Below are positions 53,182 through 62,144 of a stretch of 64,000 nucleotides of DNA, piece by piece. Both the position numbers and the translations under genes were made by a program. Each line of letters starts with the position of its first letter. The stretch's first letter is position 1. Below the pieces are notes generated by a model. The model worked only from the letters and a program-made list of their open reading frames with translations, ran no database searches and was not told the DNA's origin. The DNA comes from Shimia sp. CNT1-13L.2. Its GTDB lineage: Bacteria > Pseudomonadota > Alphaproteobacteria > Rhodobacterales > Rhodobacteraceae. Where the stretch lies: assembly GCF_024331145.1 (NCBI RefSeq), contig NZ_JANDJO010000004.1:362955-426954 (forward strand). The letters run 5' to 3'.

Positions 53182-54561
53182 ACCGACTATATCGTTAAGG
53201 ACATCACCCTGGCCGAGTTCGGCCGCAAAGAGCTGGACATTGCCGAAACCGAGATGCCGGGCCTGATGGCGCTGCGCGAAGAATATGGTGAGAGCCAGCC
53301 GCTGGCCGGTTCGCGCATCGTGGGCTCGCTGCACATGACCATCCAGACTGCGGTTCTGATTGAAACGCTGGTTGCGCTGGGCGCGGATGTGCGCTGGGCG
53401 TCGTGCAATATCTTCTCGACCCAGGACCACGCTGCGGCGGCGATTGCCAAGGCGGGCGTACCGGTCTTTGCGATCAAGGGCCAGACCCTTGAGGAGCACT
53501 GGGATTACCTCGACAAATCCTTCCTGTTCGACGAAGGCCCGAACATGATCCTGGATGATGGTGGCGACGCGACCCTCTATATCCTGCTAGGCGCGCGCGC
53601 CGAAGCGGGTGAAGATCTTGGCGTTCCGTCTTCGGAAGAGGAAGAGGTGATCCACGCCCAGATCAAGAAGCGCATGGAAGCAAGCCCGGGCTGGTTTACC
53701 AAGATGCGTGGCCAGATCAAGGGTGTGTCGGAAGAGACCACCACCGGTGTGAACCGCCTGTATCAACTGGTTCGTGACGGCCAGCTGCCGTTCCCGGCGA
53801 TCAACGTGAACGACAGTGTCACCAAGTCGAAGTTCGACAACAAATACGGCTGTAAAGAGAGCCTCGTGGACGGTATCCGCCGCGCCACCGACACCATGAT
53901 GGCCGGCAAGGTTGCCGTGGTCTGTGGTTACGGTGACGTGGGCAAAGGCTCGGCAGCATCTTTGCGCGGAGCAGGCGCCCGTGTGAAAGTGACCGAGATT
54001 GACCCGATCTGCGCGCTTCAGGCGGCGATGGATGGTTTCGAGGTTCTGCCGCTGGAAGACGCGGTTTCAGACGCTGACATCTTTATCACCACCACCGGCA
54101 ACAAGGACGTGATCCGCATCGAGCATATGCGCGAGATGAAGGACATGGCGATTGTCGGCAACATCGGCCACTTCGACAACGAGATCCAGGTTGCAAGCCT
54201 GAAGAACCACAAGTGGACCAACATCAAGGAACAGGTGGACATGATCGAGATGCCTTCGGGCAACCGTATCATCCTCTTGTCGGAAGGTCGTCTCTTGAAC
54301 CTTGGTAACGCAACCGGCCACCCGTCGTTCGTGATGTCGGCTTCCTTCACCAACCAGGTTCTGGCGCAGATCGAGCTGTGGACCCGTGGCGAAGAGTATA
54401 ACAACGACGTCTACATCCTGCCCAAGCACCTGGACGAGAAGGTTGCCAGCCTGCACCTCGAGCGTATCGGTGTGAAGCTGTCGCAACTGAGCAAGGAACA
54501 GGCAGACTATATCGGGGTTTCGGTCGACGGTCCGTTCAAGCCGGAACACTACCGCTACTGA
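53176..54561 (+). CDS. ahcY: S-adenosylhomocysteine hydrolase
   Basis: Splits S-adenosylhomocysteine to adenosine and homocysteine, regenerating methylation capacity. The 461 residues include the proteobacterial insertion. N-terminal [15 protein letters not shown] (about 55-69) and the NAD-binding [20 protein letters not shown] (about 249-268) are family motifs, and the C-terminal KPEHYRY is conserved. In R. capsulatus this gene lies next to hvrB, a LysR-type activator of ahcY, near the reg locus; hvrB is missing here. A structured leader precedes it and a terminator follows. Confidence 0.98.
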   Translation: MATDYIVKDITLAEFGRKELDIAETEMPGLMALREEYGESQPLAGSRIVGSLHMTIQTAVLIETLVALGADVRWASCNIFSTQDHAAAAIAKAGVPVFAIKGQTLEEHWDYLDKSFLFDEGPNMILDDGGDATLYILLGARAEAGEDLGVPSSEEEEVIHAQIKKRMEASPGWFTKMRGQIKGVSEETTTGVNRLYQLVRDGQLPFPAINVNDSVTKSKFDNKYGCKESLVDGIRRATDTMMAGKVAVVCGYGDVGKGSAASLRGAGARVKVTEIDPICALQAAMDGFEVLPLEDAVSDADIFITTTGNKDVIRIEHMREMKDMAIVGNIGHFDNEIQVASLKNHKWTNIKEQVDMIEMPSGNRIILLSEGRLLNLGNATGHPSFVMSASFTNQVLAQIELWTRGEEYNNDVYILPKHLDEKVASLHLERIGVKLSQLSKEQADYIGVSVDGPFKPEHYRY

Positions 54562-54591
54562 TTTCCAGTCGGATATTGGACGAGATAAAAG

Positions 54592-54617
54592 CGGGGCCAA
54601 CACGGCCCCGTTTTTTT
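54592..54617 (+). terminator. Rho-independent terminator of ahcY
   Basis: CGGGGCC and GGCCCCG form a 7-bp perfect stem around AACAC, followed by seven T residues. It ends seven bases before the convergent RTX gene stop. Confidence 0.93.
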
Positions 54618-54623
54618 GTGCGA

Positions 54624-56006
54624 TCAACTGCCAGGCAGCAGGATGTTGGCCGTTATGTCGCTTTCCGAAAGGTGCGAGGTGTTTTCAAGCGTCACGAGGA
54701 TAATGTCGAATTCGCCGGGAACGTCGTCGACGAGAATGTAATCGCCGTTGGCATTGGTGCGAATGTCGAGTTGTCCGCCGATGTTGCTGCTGTGAATTCG
54801 GATTTCTTCGTTTGCCTCGTAGTCGGTGATCACCTTGGGGTCGTCCAGTGTGGACTTCGAGAATGTGAAGGTGTCCTTACCTGCTCCTCCGGTCATCGTA
54901 TCAAGACCGTTGCCGGACCAGATGAAATCATCGCCGCTCCCGCCAAACAGGATGTCATTGCCGTCTCCTCCGAACAGACGGTCGCTTCCCAGTCCGCCCT
55001 TGACGACATCAGAGCCCGCGCCGCCAAACAGGAGGTCATTGCCGCCACCGCCGCTGACGGTATCGTTGCCGCCGCCACCTTCGATGGTGTCCTGGCCGCC
55101 ATCGCCATTCAGCCTGTCGTTGCCGCCCTGGCCCTTGATCTTGTCATTGCCCTTGCCGCCGCTGGCACGATCCCGGCCTTTGCCGCCGTCGAGGGAGTCA
55201 AAGCCGTTGCCTCCGTTCAGGGTGTCGTTGCCCTGCCCGCCGGAGAGCGTATCGAACCCGTCGCCGCCGCTTGCGGAATCCGCGCCGGACCCGAGGTTGA
55301 TGGCGTTTGCGTTTGAATCGCCCTGAACGCGGTCGTTTCCGTCTCCGGTTTCGACATTTTCAAAGCCGCGGAAGGTTGTGTCGTAGCCGCAGGATTCATC
55401 GATCGACGTGGCCGTTCCGGCGGTCATGTCGACGTCCATGTCGCAGGACGGCCCGACCCATGGGGTTGGCATCACAAGCCAGTCATTCCCCTGTCCGCCG
55501 TGCACGAAATCATCGCCGGGTGTCAGCCACCAGGTGTCATTGCCTTGGCCCAGCCGCCCTTCGTCGTCGGTGAGCCAGCCCATTGCGGCGTCATCGCCCG
55601 TTGAGCCAAGCTCTCTCACCGGATCGCCCTGAACCCATTCGTTGGCAAAGTCGGAAAAGGCGGTGTGCCGCTCTGCGTCGGTGGTGGCATTGCGGAAGTC
55701 CTCGCTCGCCGCAATCAGGGTTGTGATGTCGCTGTAGGTTTCGGCGGCGTGGCCGAACTCGCAGGCCCATGTCGAGAATGTCGGGTGCCAGAACTTGCCG
55801 TAGTAGATGCTTCCGCCGGTCGGATTGCCGTCACCGTCAAGCGTGAGATCGTTGTTGAAGTAGAGCTCTAGGCTTGGGCCGCTGGGCAGGTCGATAAACA
55901 GGAGGGTATCGTTGATGGGGGTCAGTATCGCATCCGAGGCCACGAATTGATCGAAGATGAGTTTCAGGCTGGGTTCGGGAATGGTCGCGTAGTGTCGGTA
56001 ATACAT
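54624..56006 (-). CDS. RTX/haemolysin-type calcium-binding secreted protein
   Basis: A 460-residue protein with a C-terminal half (about 240-390) of tandem glycine-aspartate nonapeptides such as GGKGNDKIKG, GGGGNDLLFG and GGDGNDILFG, which bind calcium and mark type I secretion substrates. There is no N-terminal signal peptide, and the last residues (SDITANILLPGS) may hold the uncleaved export signal. The N-terminal 150 residues have no recognised enzyme motif. ATG 56006 follows AGGA; a TTG at 56060 would add 18 residues. No secretion ABC transporter is nearby. Confidence 0.85.
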   Translation of the reverse strand: MYYRHYATIPEPSLKLIFDQFVASDAILTPINDTLLFIDLPSGPSLELYFNNDLTLDGDGNPTGGSIYYGKFWHPTFSTWACEFGHAAETYSDITTLIAASEDFRNATTDAERHTAFSDFANEWVQGDPVRELGSTGDDAAMGWLTDDEGRLGQGNDTWWLTPGDDFVHGGQGNDWLVMPTPWVGPSCDMDVDMTAGTATSIDESCGYDTTFRGFENVETGDGNDRVQGDSNANAINLGSGADSASGGDGFDTLSGGQGNDTLNGGNGFDSLDGGKGRDRASGGKGNDKIKGQGGNDRLNGDGGQDTIEGGGGNDTVSGGGGNDLLFGGAGSDVVKGGLGSDRLFGGDGNDILFGGSGDDFIWSGNGLDTMTGGAGKDTFTFSKSTLDDPKVITDYEANEEIRIHSSNIGGQLDIRTNANGDYILVDDVPGEFDIILVTLENTSHLSESDITANILLPGS

Positions 56007-56115
56007 GGCAATATCCTGATCTGAGAAATTTCCAAAATCCTGCCGCAGGGCCTGTTGCAAATCAAGTAAGAGGGTTGTGATGATGCAGGGGAGGGGCGGT
56101 TGCCCCTTGTTTTAT

Positions 56116-56128
56116 TGACCCTAGGTCA
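56116..56128. promoter_or_regulatory. Inverted repeat TGACC-CTA-GGTCA upstream of the DUF2853 gene
   Basis: A 5-bp half-site inverted repeat in the 249-base gap between the RTX and DUF2853 starts, 128 bases before the DUF2853 ATG and 110 bases before the RTX ATG. It could be a shared operator. The rest of the gap shows only a GC-rich stretch and the AAGGGAG site of the DUF2853 gene. Confidence 0.35.
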
Positions 56129-56255
56129 CCTTGGGCATGGGGGAAACCGGCGGGATTTTTCCCTTTGTGGGTCGGGGTGGAATGTCTAACCTGCTTGCGA
56201 ACCACGGGGTTCGGGAACTTTTTGCGGGGGCACCCGCCACAAGGGAGAATTTGAA

Positions 56256-56597
56256 ATGGGCAAACGCGACGATCTTATCGCGAAATATGCGGACGACCTG
56301 AAGAACAAGTGCGGCATGGAGCCGGACATGGATCTGCTGACCAAGGTGACCATTGGGTGCGGTCCGGCGATCTACAATGATGATGCCTCGACCGTTGCGG
56401 CAACGCAGGAAAGCGAGCTTGAGACCGTCAAGAACAACTTCCTTGTGAAGAAGCTGGGCCTTGCGGATGGTCCGGAGCTGATGGATGCGATCAATTCGGT
56501 GATCGAGACCTATGGCCGTTCGGAGCGCAACAAGTATCGTGCGGTTGTCTACTACATGCTGACCAAGCATTTCGGCAAGGAAGCCATCTACGGCTGA
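56256..56597 (+). CDS. DUF2853 family protein
   Basis: A 113-residue soluble protein resembling the DUF2853 family, known mainly from structures and without a proven role. Features seen: a charged N-terminus (MGKRDDLIAKYADDLKNKCG), one run of conserved ESELETVKNNFLVKKLGL (about 52-69), and a C-terminal RNKYRAVVYYMLTKHFGK. ATG 56256 has AAGGGAG upstream. It appears monocistronic, with a hairpin after the stop. Confidence 0.8.
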   Translation: MGKRDDLIAKYADDLKNKCGMEPDMDLLTKVTIGCGPAIYNDDASTVAATQESELETVKNNFLVKKLGLADGPELMDAINSVIETYGRSERNKYRAVVYYMLTKHFGKEAIYG

Positions 56598-56623
56598 ACC
56601 GGCGATCCGGTTTCTTGAAGCAG

Positions 56624-56646
56624 CGCCCGCTTTGGTTAAGCGGGCG
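56624..56646 (+). terminator. Probable terminator of the DUF2853 gene
   Basis: CGCCCGCTT and AAGCGGGCG form a perfect 9-bp stem around TGGTT, starting 26 bases past the stop and followed by the only moderately T-rich TTACTTATTT. The rest of the gap to 56830 shows nothing recognisable. Confidence 0.65.
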
Positions 56647-56830
56647 TTACTTATTTGGGAATGTTTCTAGATACTTGGTGTTTGCCGCGAGGGTGGGGAA
56701 TGCGGTATCAAGGGACAAGTCGCGCCAGGATGGCCAGACCCTGAATATCGGTTCACGTGTGGTGAGTAGGGAGCACGTGGGGGAACGGGGGATCTGGCCG
56801 GTGCCGTCGGACGGACCCCCGTTCACAGTT

Positions 56831-57223
56831 TCAGAGCAGCGTAAGAACCAGCCCCATCAGGGTGCAGCCAATGGTGGCGTAACCGCCGTCGATCAGGATC
56901 AGCGCGCGAGGACGGCCGGCAAAGCTGTAGTTGGTCGCGATCCATGGCGTGGCCAGGAACAGGCCGATGCCAAGCCCGCCGATCAGGCCTGCGCCGGGCG
57001 AGGCGATACCACCAAGGGCAAAGACGTGGCGCATCATGCCAGCGACAAAGATCGCGCAGATAAAGGCCACGATATAGGGCAGGGCGCCTGAATTGGGCGG
57101 GCGGCCGTTTTCGTCGGGGGTGATGCCGGCGGCCTGCATCCACGGGCGGCCAAGGGCCATGTACCAGACAGCCCCAAAGACATAAGAGGCGATGGCCGCC
57201 GCGATAACCGAAATGAATTCCAT
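56831..57223 (-). CDS. DUF1761-like membrane protein
   Basis: A 130-residue membrane protein. ATG 57223 has AGGAGA upstream. Four hydrophobic segments are visible, at about 4-20 (VIAAAIASYVFGAVWYMAL), 48-66, 74-92 and 110-128. GAVWYMALGRPWM near 17-29 is the signature of the DUF1761 family, whose function is unknown. It is the last gene of the tsaD-gpsA-YciI-EVE run, with a 56-base gap after the EVE gene. Confidence 0.8.
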   Translation of the reverse strand: MEFISVIAAAIASYVFGAVWYMALGRPWMQAAGITPDENGRPPNSGALPYIVAFICAIFVAGMMRHVFALGGIASPGAGLIGGLGIGLFLATPWIATNYSFAGRPRALILIDGGYATIGCTLMGLVLTLL

Positions 57224-57279
57224 GATCGTCTCCTGCTGCGCATGTTCAGGCACAGTATGGCGGAGGATCAGGGATTTGC

Positions 57280-57693
57280 CTACAGGCCGCCCATGTCGCA
57301 GATGATCTGCCATTCGGCTTCGGTGACGGGTTGCACCGAGAGGCGGGAGTTCCTGACCAGCACCATTTCGGTGAGGCGGGGATCGGCCTTGATCATGTCA
57401 AGCGAGACGGGATTGGGCACCGGTTCCACCGCCTTGATGTCCACGCATTCCCAGCGCGGATCGTCGGTCTTGGAGTCCTGATGCGCCTCGGCGATGACCT
57501 CGACAATGCCGACCACGGATTTCTCTTTCAGGGAATGATAAAAGAAACCGCGGTCGCCGATCTGCATCTCGCGCATGAAATTGCGGGCCTGATAGTTGCG
57601 CACGCCGTCCCATTCTTCGCCGGCGTCCCCGTTGGCAACCTGCTGGTCCCAGCTCCAGGTGTTGGGTTCGGATTTGAACAGCCAGTAGCGCAT
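57280..57693 (-). CDS. EVE-domain protein
   Basis: A 137-residue single-domain protein of the EVE/PUA-like fold, a group that binds modified bases in DNA or RNA. It starts [18 protein letters not shown], and GVRNYQARNFMREMQIGDRGFFYHS (about 30-54) is the family core. The ATG overlaps the YciI stop by one base (TGATG). Position within the tsaD operon is consistent with RNA-related work, but this is inference. Confidence 0.9.
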   Translation of the reverse strand: MRYWLFKSEPNTWSWDQQVANGDAGEEWDGVRNYQARNFMREMQIGDRGFFYHSLKEKSVVGIVEVIAEAHQDSKTDDPRWECVDIKAVEPVPNPVSLDMIKADPRLTEMVLVRNSRLSVQPVTEAEWQIICDMGGL

Positions 57694-57962
57694 CAGCCGA
57701 TCACCTTGTTCCACGGGATCAGTTCGACCGAGGCAAAGAGATCGGCCTGTTTGTAGGGATCGTTGGCGGCCCAGTCCTGCGCCTCTTCCAGCGACATGTT
57801 CAGGACGATCAGCGAGCCGCACATCTCGCCGTTCTCATTCAGGAACGGGCCCGCCATTTCAACGGCATCGGTGGATTTGAGATAGGCGACGTGGGCGTCA
57901 CGGTTGGCCTTGCGGATCTCAAGGGCGCCGGGTTTGTCCTTGGCGATCAGGGCGATTTTCAT
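57693..57962 (-). CDS. YciI-family protein
   Basis: An 89-residue dimeric alpha-beta protein of the YciI/YCII group. It shows the conserved histidine in [18 protein letters not shown] RDAHVAYL (about 22-29) and the C-terminal [19 protein letters not shown]. Enzymatic role is unproven. It overlaps gpsA by four bases upstream and EVE by one base downstream. Confidence 0.9.
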   Translation of the reverse strand: MKIALIAKDKPGALEIRKANRDAHVAYLKSTDAVEMAGPFLNENGEMCGSLIVLNMSLEEAQDWAANDPYKQADLFASVELIPWNKVIG

Positions 57963-58924
57963 GGGTGTTCCTCCTTGGGCGGGCGTGAGAGCAGAAGCTC
58001 CATCGCCTGTGTAATGGCCAGTTTTCCGTCAATCAGGGCGGTGACGGCCTGAGTGATCGGCATGTCGATTTCAAGATGGGCAGCGCGGGCGGTGACGGCG
58101 CGGGCGGTGGCGGCGCCTTCGACGGTGACATTCGGGTCGAAGGCTTCTTTGCGGCCAAGCGACAGGCCGAACCGGTAGTTTCGGGACTGGACCGAGGTGC
58201 AGGTGAGCGTGAGGTCCCCAAAGCCCGAGAGACCGGCCAGCGTATCGGGGCGGGCCCCAAGCGCGCGGGCCATGCGCTGCATTTCGGCATAGCCGCGGGT
58301 CATCAGGGCGGCGCGGGCGCTTTCGCCAAGGTTTGCGCCCATAGCGGCACCGCAGGCGATGGCGATCACGTTCTTGAGCGCGCCGCCAAGTTCGGCACCG
58401 GTGGTATCGGTGGTGCGGTAAATGCGCAGGTTGGGTGTGGTCAGCGCCTGTTGCAACTGTTGGCCAACGGCATCGTCTTCGACTGCGAGGGTGAGGGCGG
58501 TGGGCAGGCCGCGCGCGATGTCGGCGGCAAAGCTGGGGCCGGTCAGGATGGCGGGCGTGGCATCGGGGGCGCAATCGCGGATCACCGCGACGGGGCCAAG
58601 TTCGGTTTCCAGCTCCACGCCCTTGCAGCACGCCACGAGCGTGTGGTGGTTCAGGGTGGGGTTTTCGAGCAGGAAGCCGCGCAGTTTCTGCATCGGCACG
58701 GCAAGCAGGATGGTGTCAGCCAGCGCCGCGCCGATGTCGTGGGTCACGTGCAGTGTTTCGGGAAAGGCGGCATCCGGCAGGCGGCGGGTGTTTTCCCGCG
58801 CGGCGGCCATTTCCGCGACGTGATCCCTGTCGCGTGCCCAAAGGGTGACGGGGGTGCCGGTACGGGCAAGCGAAATGGCAAGGGCGGTTCCGAACGCGCC
58901 TGCGCCGATCACGCTGATGCTCAT
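57959..58924 (-). CDS. gpsA: Glycerol-3-phosphate dehydrogenase [NAD(P)+]
   Basis: Makes sn-glycerol-3-phosphate for phospholipids. The dinucleotide-binding motif [19 protein letters not shown] is at 5-23. Conserved [21 protein letters not shown] (about 181-201) contains the catalytic lysine. Length of 321 residues is normal. It overlaps tsaD by four bases upstream, a common pairing in alphaproteobacteria. Confidence 0.97.
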   Translation of the reverse strand: MSISVIGAGAFGTALAISLARTGTPVTLWARDRDHVAEMAAARENTRRLPDAAFPETLHVTHDIGAALADTILLAVPMQKLRGFLLENPTLNHHTLVACCKGVELETELGPVAVIRDCAPDATPAILTGPSFAADIARGLPTALTLAVEDDAVGQQLQQALTTPNLRIYRTTDTTGAELGGALKNVIAIACGAAMGANLGESARAALMTRGYAEMQRMARALGARPDTLAGLSGFGDLTLTCTSVQSRNYRFGLSLGRKEAFDPNVTVEGAATARAVTARAAHLEIDMPITQAVTALIDGKLAITQAMELLLSRPPKEEHP

Positions 58925-60018
58925 GCCTTGGCCCCTTTCTTGCCGCTGCCCAGAAGGGCGGGCGCTTTCTTGTCGAGCGGCCAGCGCGGGCGGGCCACCA
59001 GTGTCAAGTCATCTGACAACCCCTGACGCAGACGTTCAAGCCCCGCATAGGCGATCATCGCAGCATTGTCGGTGCAAAGCGCAAGAGGTGGCGCGGTGAA
59101 GGTGACGCCGTGTTCGGCGCAAAGCGTCTCTAACCTTGCCCGAATGGCGGTATTTGCGGCCACGCCACCGGCCACGGCCAAGAGCGGCTGGGCAGGGTTT
59201 TCGGCAAGGTATTCCACAAGGGCGCGGCGGGTTTTCTCGGCCAGAACATCGACAACGGCGGCCTGGAACCCGGCGCAGAGATCGGCGCGGTCCTGTTCCG
59301 TGAGTCCGCCCTTTTCGGCGATCACGGCATCGCGGGCGCGCAGCAGCGCGGTTTTCAGGCCGGAGAAGGACATGTCACATCCGGGTCTGTCCAGCAGGGG
59401 ACGCGGGAAACGGAACTTTTTGGGATCGCCCTGTTCGGCGGCTTTCTGGACCGAGGGACCACCGGGTTGCGGCAGGCCCAGCAGGCGGGCGGTCTTGTCG
59501 AAGGCCTCGCCCGGGGCGTCATCGATGGTGCCGCCAAGGCGCGAGAAATCCTCGGGACCGCGGGCGATCAGGAACTGGCAATGCCCGCCGGAGACCAGAA
59601 GCATCAGGTAGGGAAAGGCCACCTGATCGGTCAGGCGCGGGGTCAGGGCATGGCCGGCAAGGTGGTTCACGCCAACCAGCGGCAGGCCAAGACCGGCGGA
59701 AAGGCCCTTGGCGCACATGACACCGGAAAGCACACCGCCGATGAGGCCGGGGCCGGCGGTGACGGCAATGGCGGTGACGTCCCTGAGGGCAAGGCCCGAG
59801 GCGGCGAGGGCTTCTTCGACACAGATGTCGAGTTTTTCGGCATGGGCGCGGGCGGCGATTTCGGGGACGACACCGCCGAAATCGGCGTGCAGCTCGGTCT
59901 GGCCGTGGACGATAGAGGCGAGGATTTCCGGGTTGCCGTCTGCATCGGCGCGGATGATGGCGGCGGCGGTATCGTCGCAGCTGCTTTCCAGACCAAGGAT
60001 GATTGTCTCGTTGTTCAT
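58921..60018 (-). CDS. tsaD: tRNA N6-adenosine threonylcarbamoyltransferase TsaD
   Basis: Catalyses transfer of threonylcarbamoyl to A37 of tRNAs reading ANN codons. ATG 60018 ([20 protein letters not shown]) gives 365 residues. The metal-binding motif [19 protein letters not shown] holds the HxxxH pair, and [10 protein letters not shown] is family-typical. It is divergent from hemD, with only 58 bases between the starts, and heads the run tsaD-gpsA-YciI-EVE-DUF1761. Confidence 0.97.
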   Translation of the reverse strand: MNNETIILGLESSCDDTAAAIIRADADGNPEILASIVHGQTELHADFGGVVPEIAARAHAEKLDICVEEALAASGLALRDVTAIAVTAGPGLIGGVLSGVMCAKGLSAGLGLPLVGVNHLAGHALTPRLTDQVAFPYLMLLVSGGHCQFLIARGPEDFSRLGGTIDDAPGEAFDKTARLLGLPQPGGPSVQKAAEQGDPKKFRFPRPLLDRPGCDMSFSGLKTALLRARDAVIAEKGGLTEQDRADLCAGFQAAVVDVLAEKTRRALVEYLAENPAQPLLAVAGGVAANTAIRARLETLCAEHGVTFTAPPLALCTDNAAMIAYAGLERLRQGLSDDLTLVARPRWPLDKKAPALLGSGKKGAKA

Positions 60019-60076
60019 GACCAATGCCGTTGCGCGGGTGTTCACAGGCAGGTAACACCGAAAGGTGCCCTGAACA

Positions 60077-60811
60077 ATGCTGGCCGTTGCAATGACTTCT
60101 GATCTCACCCTTCTGATGACCCGGCCGATGGCGGCGTCCGAAGCCTTTGTCGAGATGTTGCAGCAGGCGGGTGTTGATCTGAAGGTGGTGATGTCCCCCG
60201 TGCTTGAGATCGTCCGCCGGGATGTGACCCTGCCTTCGGACCTTGCCGGGGTGGTTTTCACGTCGAAGAACGGGGTGGCCGCGGTGGCGGGGCGGGATTT
60301 GCCTTGCTGGTGCGTGGGTGATTCCACTGCTGCGGCTGCGAAAGAGGCCGGATGGCGGGCGGTGTCGGCAGGGGGCGATGCAGAGGCGCTGTACCAGCGG
60401 ATTTTGGCCGATGCGCCACGGGGGCCGCTGCTGCATGTTCGCGGTGAACACGCGCGTGGAAATCTGGCAGAGCGGCTGAGCGCGGCGGGGATCGAGACGC
60501 GGGATGTGGTGGCTTATGCGCAGGAGGCGCGGGCGCTGACAGATGAGGCAAAGCGCCTGTTGATGCGGGAAAACCCCGTTGTTCTTCCCCTTTTTTCGCC
60601 GCGAAGTGCCCAGCATGTTGTTTCACAGGGTCCCTACACGGCACCGTTACAGGTGGTTGCCATCAGTGACGCCGTGGCCGAAGAGGCGGCGGGCTTGCGG
60701 GGGCAGGGAATAGAGATTGCCAAGACGCCGGATGCGGTGTCGATGGTTGCGGCGATAAAACACTTTGCAGATGCAGCGTGCCGCATTGAGAGTGGAACCG
60801 GCAGGGCCTAA
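60077..60811 (+). CDS. hemD: Uroporphyrinogen-III synthase
   Basis: Closes and inverts ring D of hydroxymethylbilane. The family is poorly conserved; evidence here is the two-lobed layout, [13 protein letters not shown] at the N-terminus, [13 protein letters not shown] near 60-75, [13 protein letters not shown] and [14 protein letters not shown] near 168-182. The 244-residue reading uses ATG 60077, preceded by AAGG at long spacing; ATG 60092 is an alternative. It sits directly before the Mic60-like and HemY genes, a conserved order. Confidence 0.87.
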   Translation: MLAVAMTSDLTLLMTRPMAASEAFVEMLQQAGVDLKVVMSPVLEIVRRDVTLPSDLAGVVFTSKNGVAAVAGRDLPCWCVGDSTAAAAKEAGWRAVSAGGDAEALYQRILADAPRGPLLHVRGEHARGNLAERLSAAGIETRDVVAYAQEARALTDEAKRLLMRENPVVLPLFSPRSAQHVVSQGPYTAPLQVVAISDAVAEEAAGLRGQGIEIAKTPDAVSMVAAIKHFADAACRIESGTGRA

Positions 60812-60862
60812 GTTCAGACAGGCATTTGCAGAACGAAACCGGATTCGAAAGGGTAAAGGCGC

Positions 60863-62137
60863 GTGGCCAAGTCAGACGAAACCGACAAGCCGACCGAGGC
60901 TCAGACCGAAGAGGGTGCCAAGGCACCGCAAGAGACCGTGGATGCGGAGGTCTCGGAAGAAACGGACGCTCCGGAAGACAATGTAGAAGAGGCCGTTGAA
61001 GACGCGGTGGTTCTGGATGAACCCGGGGCAGATGAGGCTTTGTCGGACGACACTGAGGAAGCGGCCGACGAAGACGGGGATGAGGTGGCGGAAGACGCCG
61101 AGCCTGAACCCGAGCCCGAGGTCGAGCCGGTGGCAGAGGTTGCCGAGACGCCCGCGCCGGTGATCGAGGAAAAGAAGGTTGGCTTTGTGCCCGTGGTTCT
61201 TGGCGGCGTTGTTGCGGCGGCCCTTGGCTTTGGTGGTGCAACCTATCTGAGCACGCAGGGCATTTTGTTCGGCGCACAGGATGATGGCGCAGTCGAGGCG
61301 CTGGCGGCGCGCGTTGCCAAGCAGGACGATCTGATCGCCGCGTTGCAAAGCAACCAGGACAAGCTGAGTGCTACGGCAGACCAGGCGCTTTCGACGGCGG
61401 CGGGTGCCAATGAGGCAGCGGTGCGCTTGCAGGGGCTTTCGGACCGGATCGAGACCGTGGCCAACAATCTTGTTGTGCTTGAGACCCGTGTGGTGGATGC
61501 CGAGAAACGCCCGATGACCGAGGGCCTTTCGGCGGCAGCGGTCGAGGCCTATGAGCGCGAGGTTGAAGACCTGCGGGCGATGGTTGCGGCACAGCTGGAA
61601 GAGGCCAAGTCGCTCAAAGCCAATAGCGAGAAGACCGCGCAGGCCACCCTTGGGCAGGCTGCGTTGACGCGAGTTGTGGCGGCGCTGGATGCCGGGGCCG
61701 CCTATCGCGGCGCGCTGACCGAGCTGGCAAGTGTCAGCGGTGTCGCCATTCCGGCCGCTTTGACGGATTATGCCGACGAGGGCGTGCCGACCCTGACCAA
61801 GCTGGTCGAGGATTTCCCGGATATTGCCCGCGAGGCGCTGGCGGATGCCCGCAAGCAGGAAGAAAAGGCCAGCGGCGCAGGCCGCCTTGGCCAGTTCCTG
61901 AAGTCCCAGCTGGGTGCTCGTTCGACCACACCGCAGGAAGGCGAGGATGCCGATGCGATCCTGTCCCGCGCCGAAGCGGCGGTGAAAGAAGGACGTGTTG
62001 CAGCGGCGCTTGAGGAGTTGGGCCAGTTGCCCGAAAGCTCGCAGGCGCTGATGGCGGGATGGGCTGAAAAGGCCGCCGCCCGTGTTGCCGCGATGGACGC
62101 TGTCGAGACCCTGGCGCAAAGCCTGAATTCGAATTGA
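60863..62137 (+). CDS. Mitofilin/Mic60-like inner membrane protein
   Basis: A 424-residue protein of the alphaproteobacterial mitofilin family. The N-terminal 105 residues are very acidic and low in complexity. One transmembrane helix follows (about 107-129, VGFVPVVLGGVVAAALGFGG), then a long helical, probably coiled-coil part (about 145-290). The C-terminus (about 300-424) is the mitofilin-type domain. Homologues shape intracytoplasmic membranes in purple bacteria and cristae in mitochondria. The start is GTG 60863. The hemD-mic60-hemY order is known from this class. Confidence 0.88.
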   Translation: MAKSDETDKPTEAQTEEGAKAPQETVDAEVSEETDAPEDNVEEAVEDAVVLDEPGADEALSDDTEEAADEDGDEVAEDAEPEPEPEVEPVAEVAETPAPVIEEKKVGFVPVVLGGVVAAALGFGGATYLSTQGILFGAQDDGAVEALAARVAKQDDLIAALQSNQDKLSATADQALSTAAGANEAAVRLQGLSDRIETVANNLVVLETRVVDAEKRPMTEGLSAAAVEAYEREVEDLRAMVAAQLEEAKSLKANSEKTAQATLGQAALTRVVAALDAGAAYRGALTELASVSGVAIPAALTDYADEGVPTLTKLVEDFPDIAREALADARKQEEKASGAGRLGQFLKSQLGARSTTPQEGEDADAILSRAEAAVKEGRVAAALEELGQLPESSQALMAGWAEKAAARVAAMDAVETLAQSLNSN

Positions 62138-62144
62138 AGGACAC

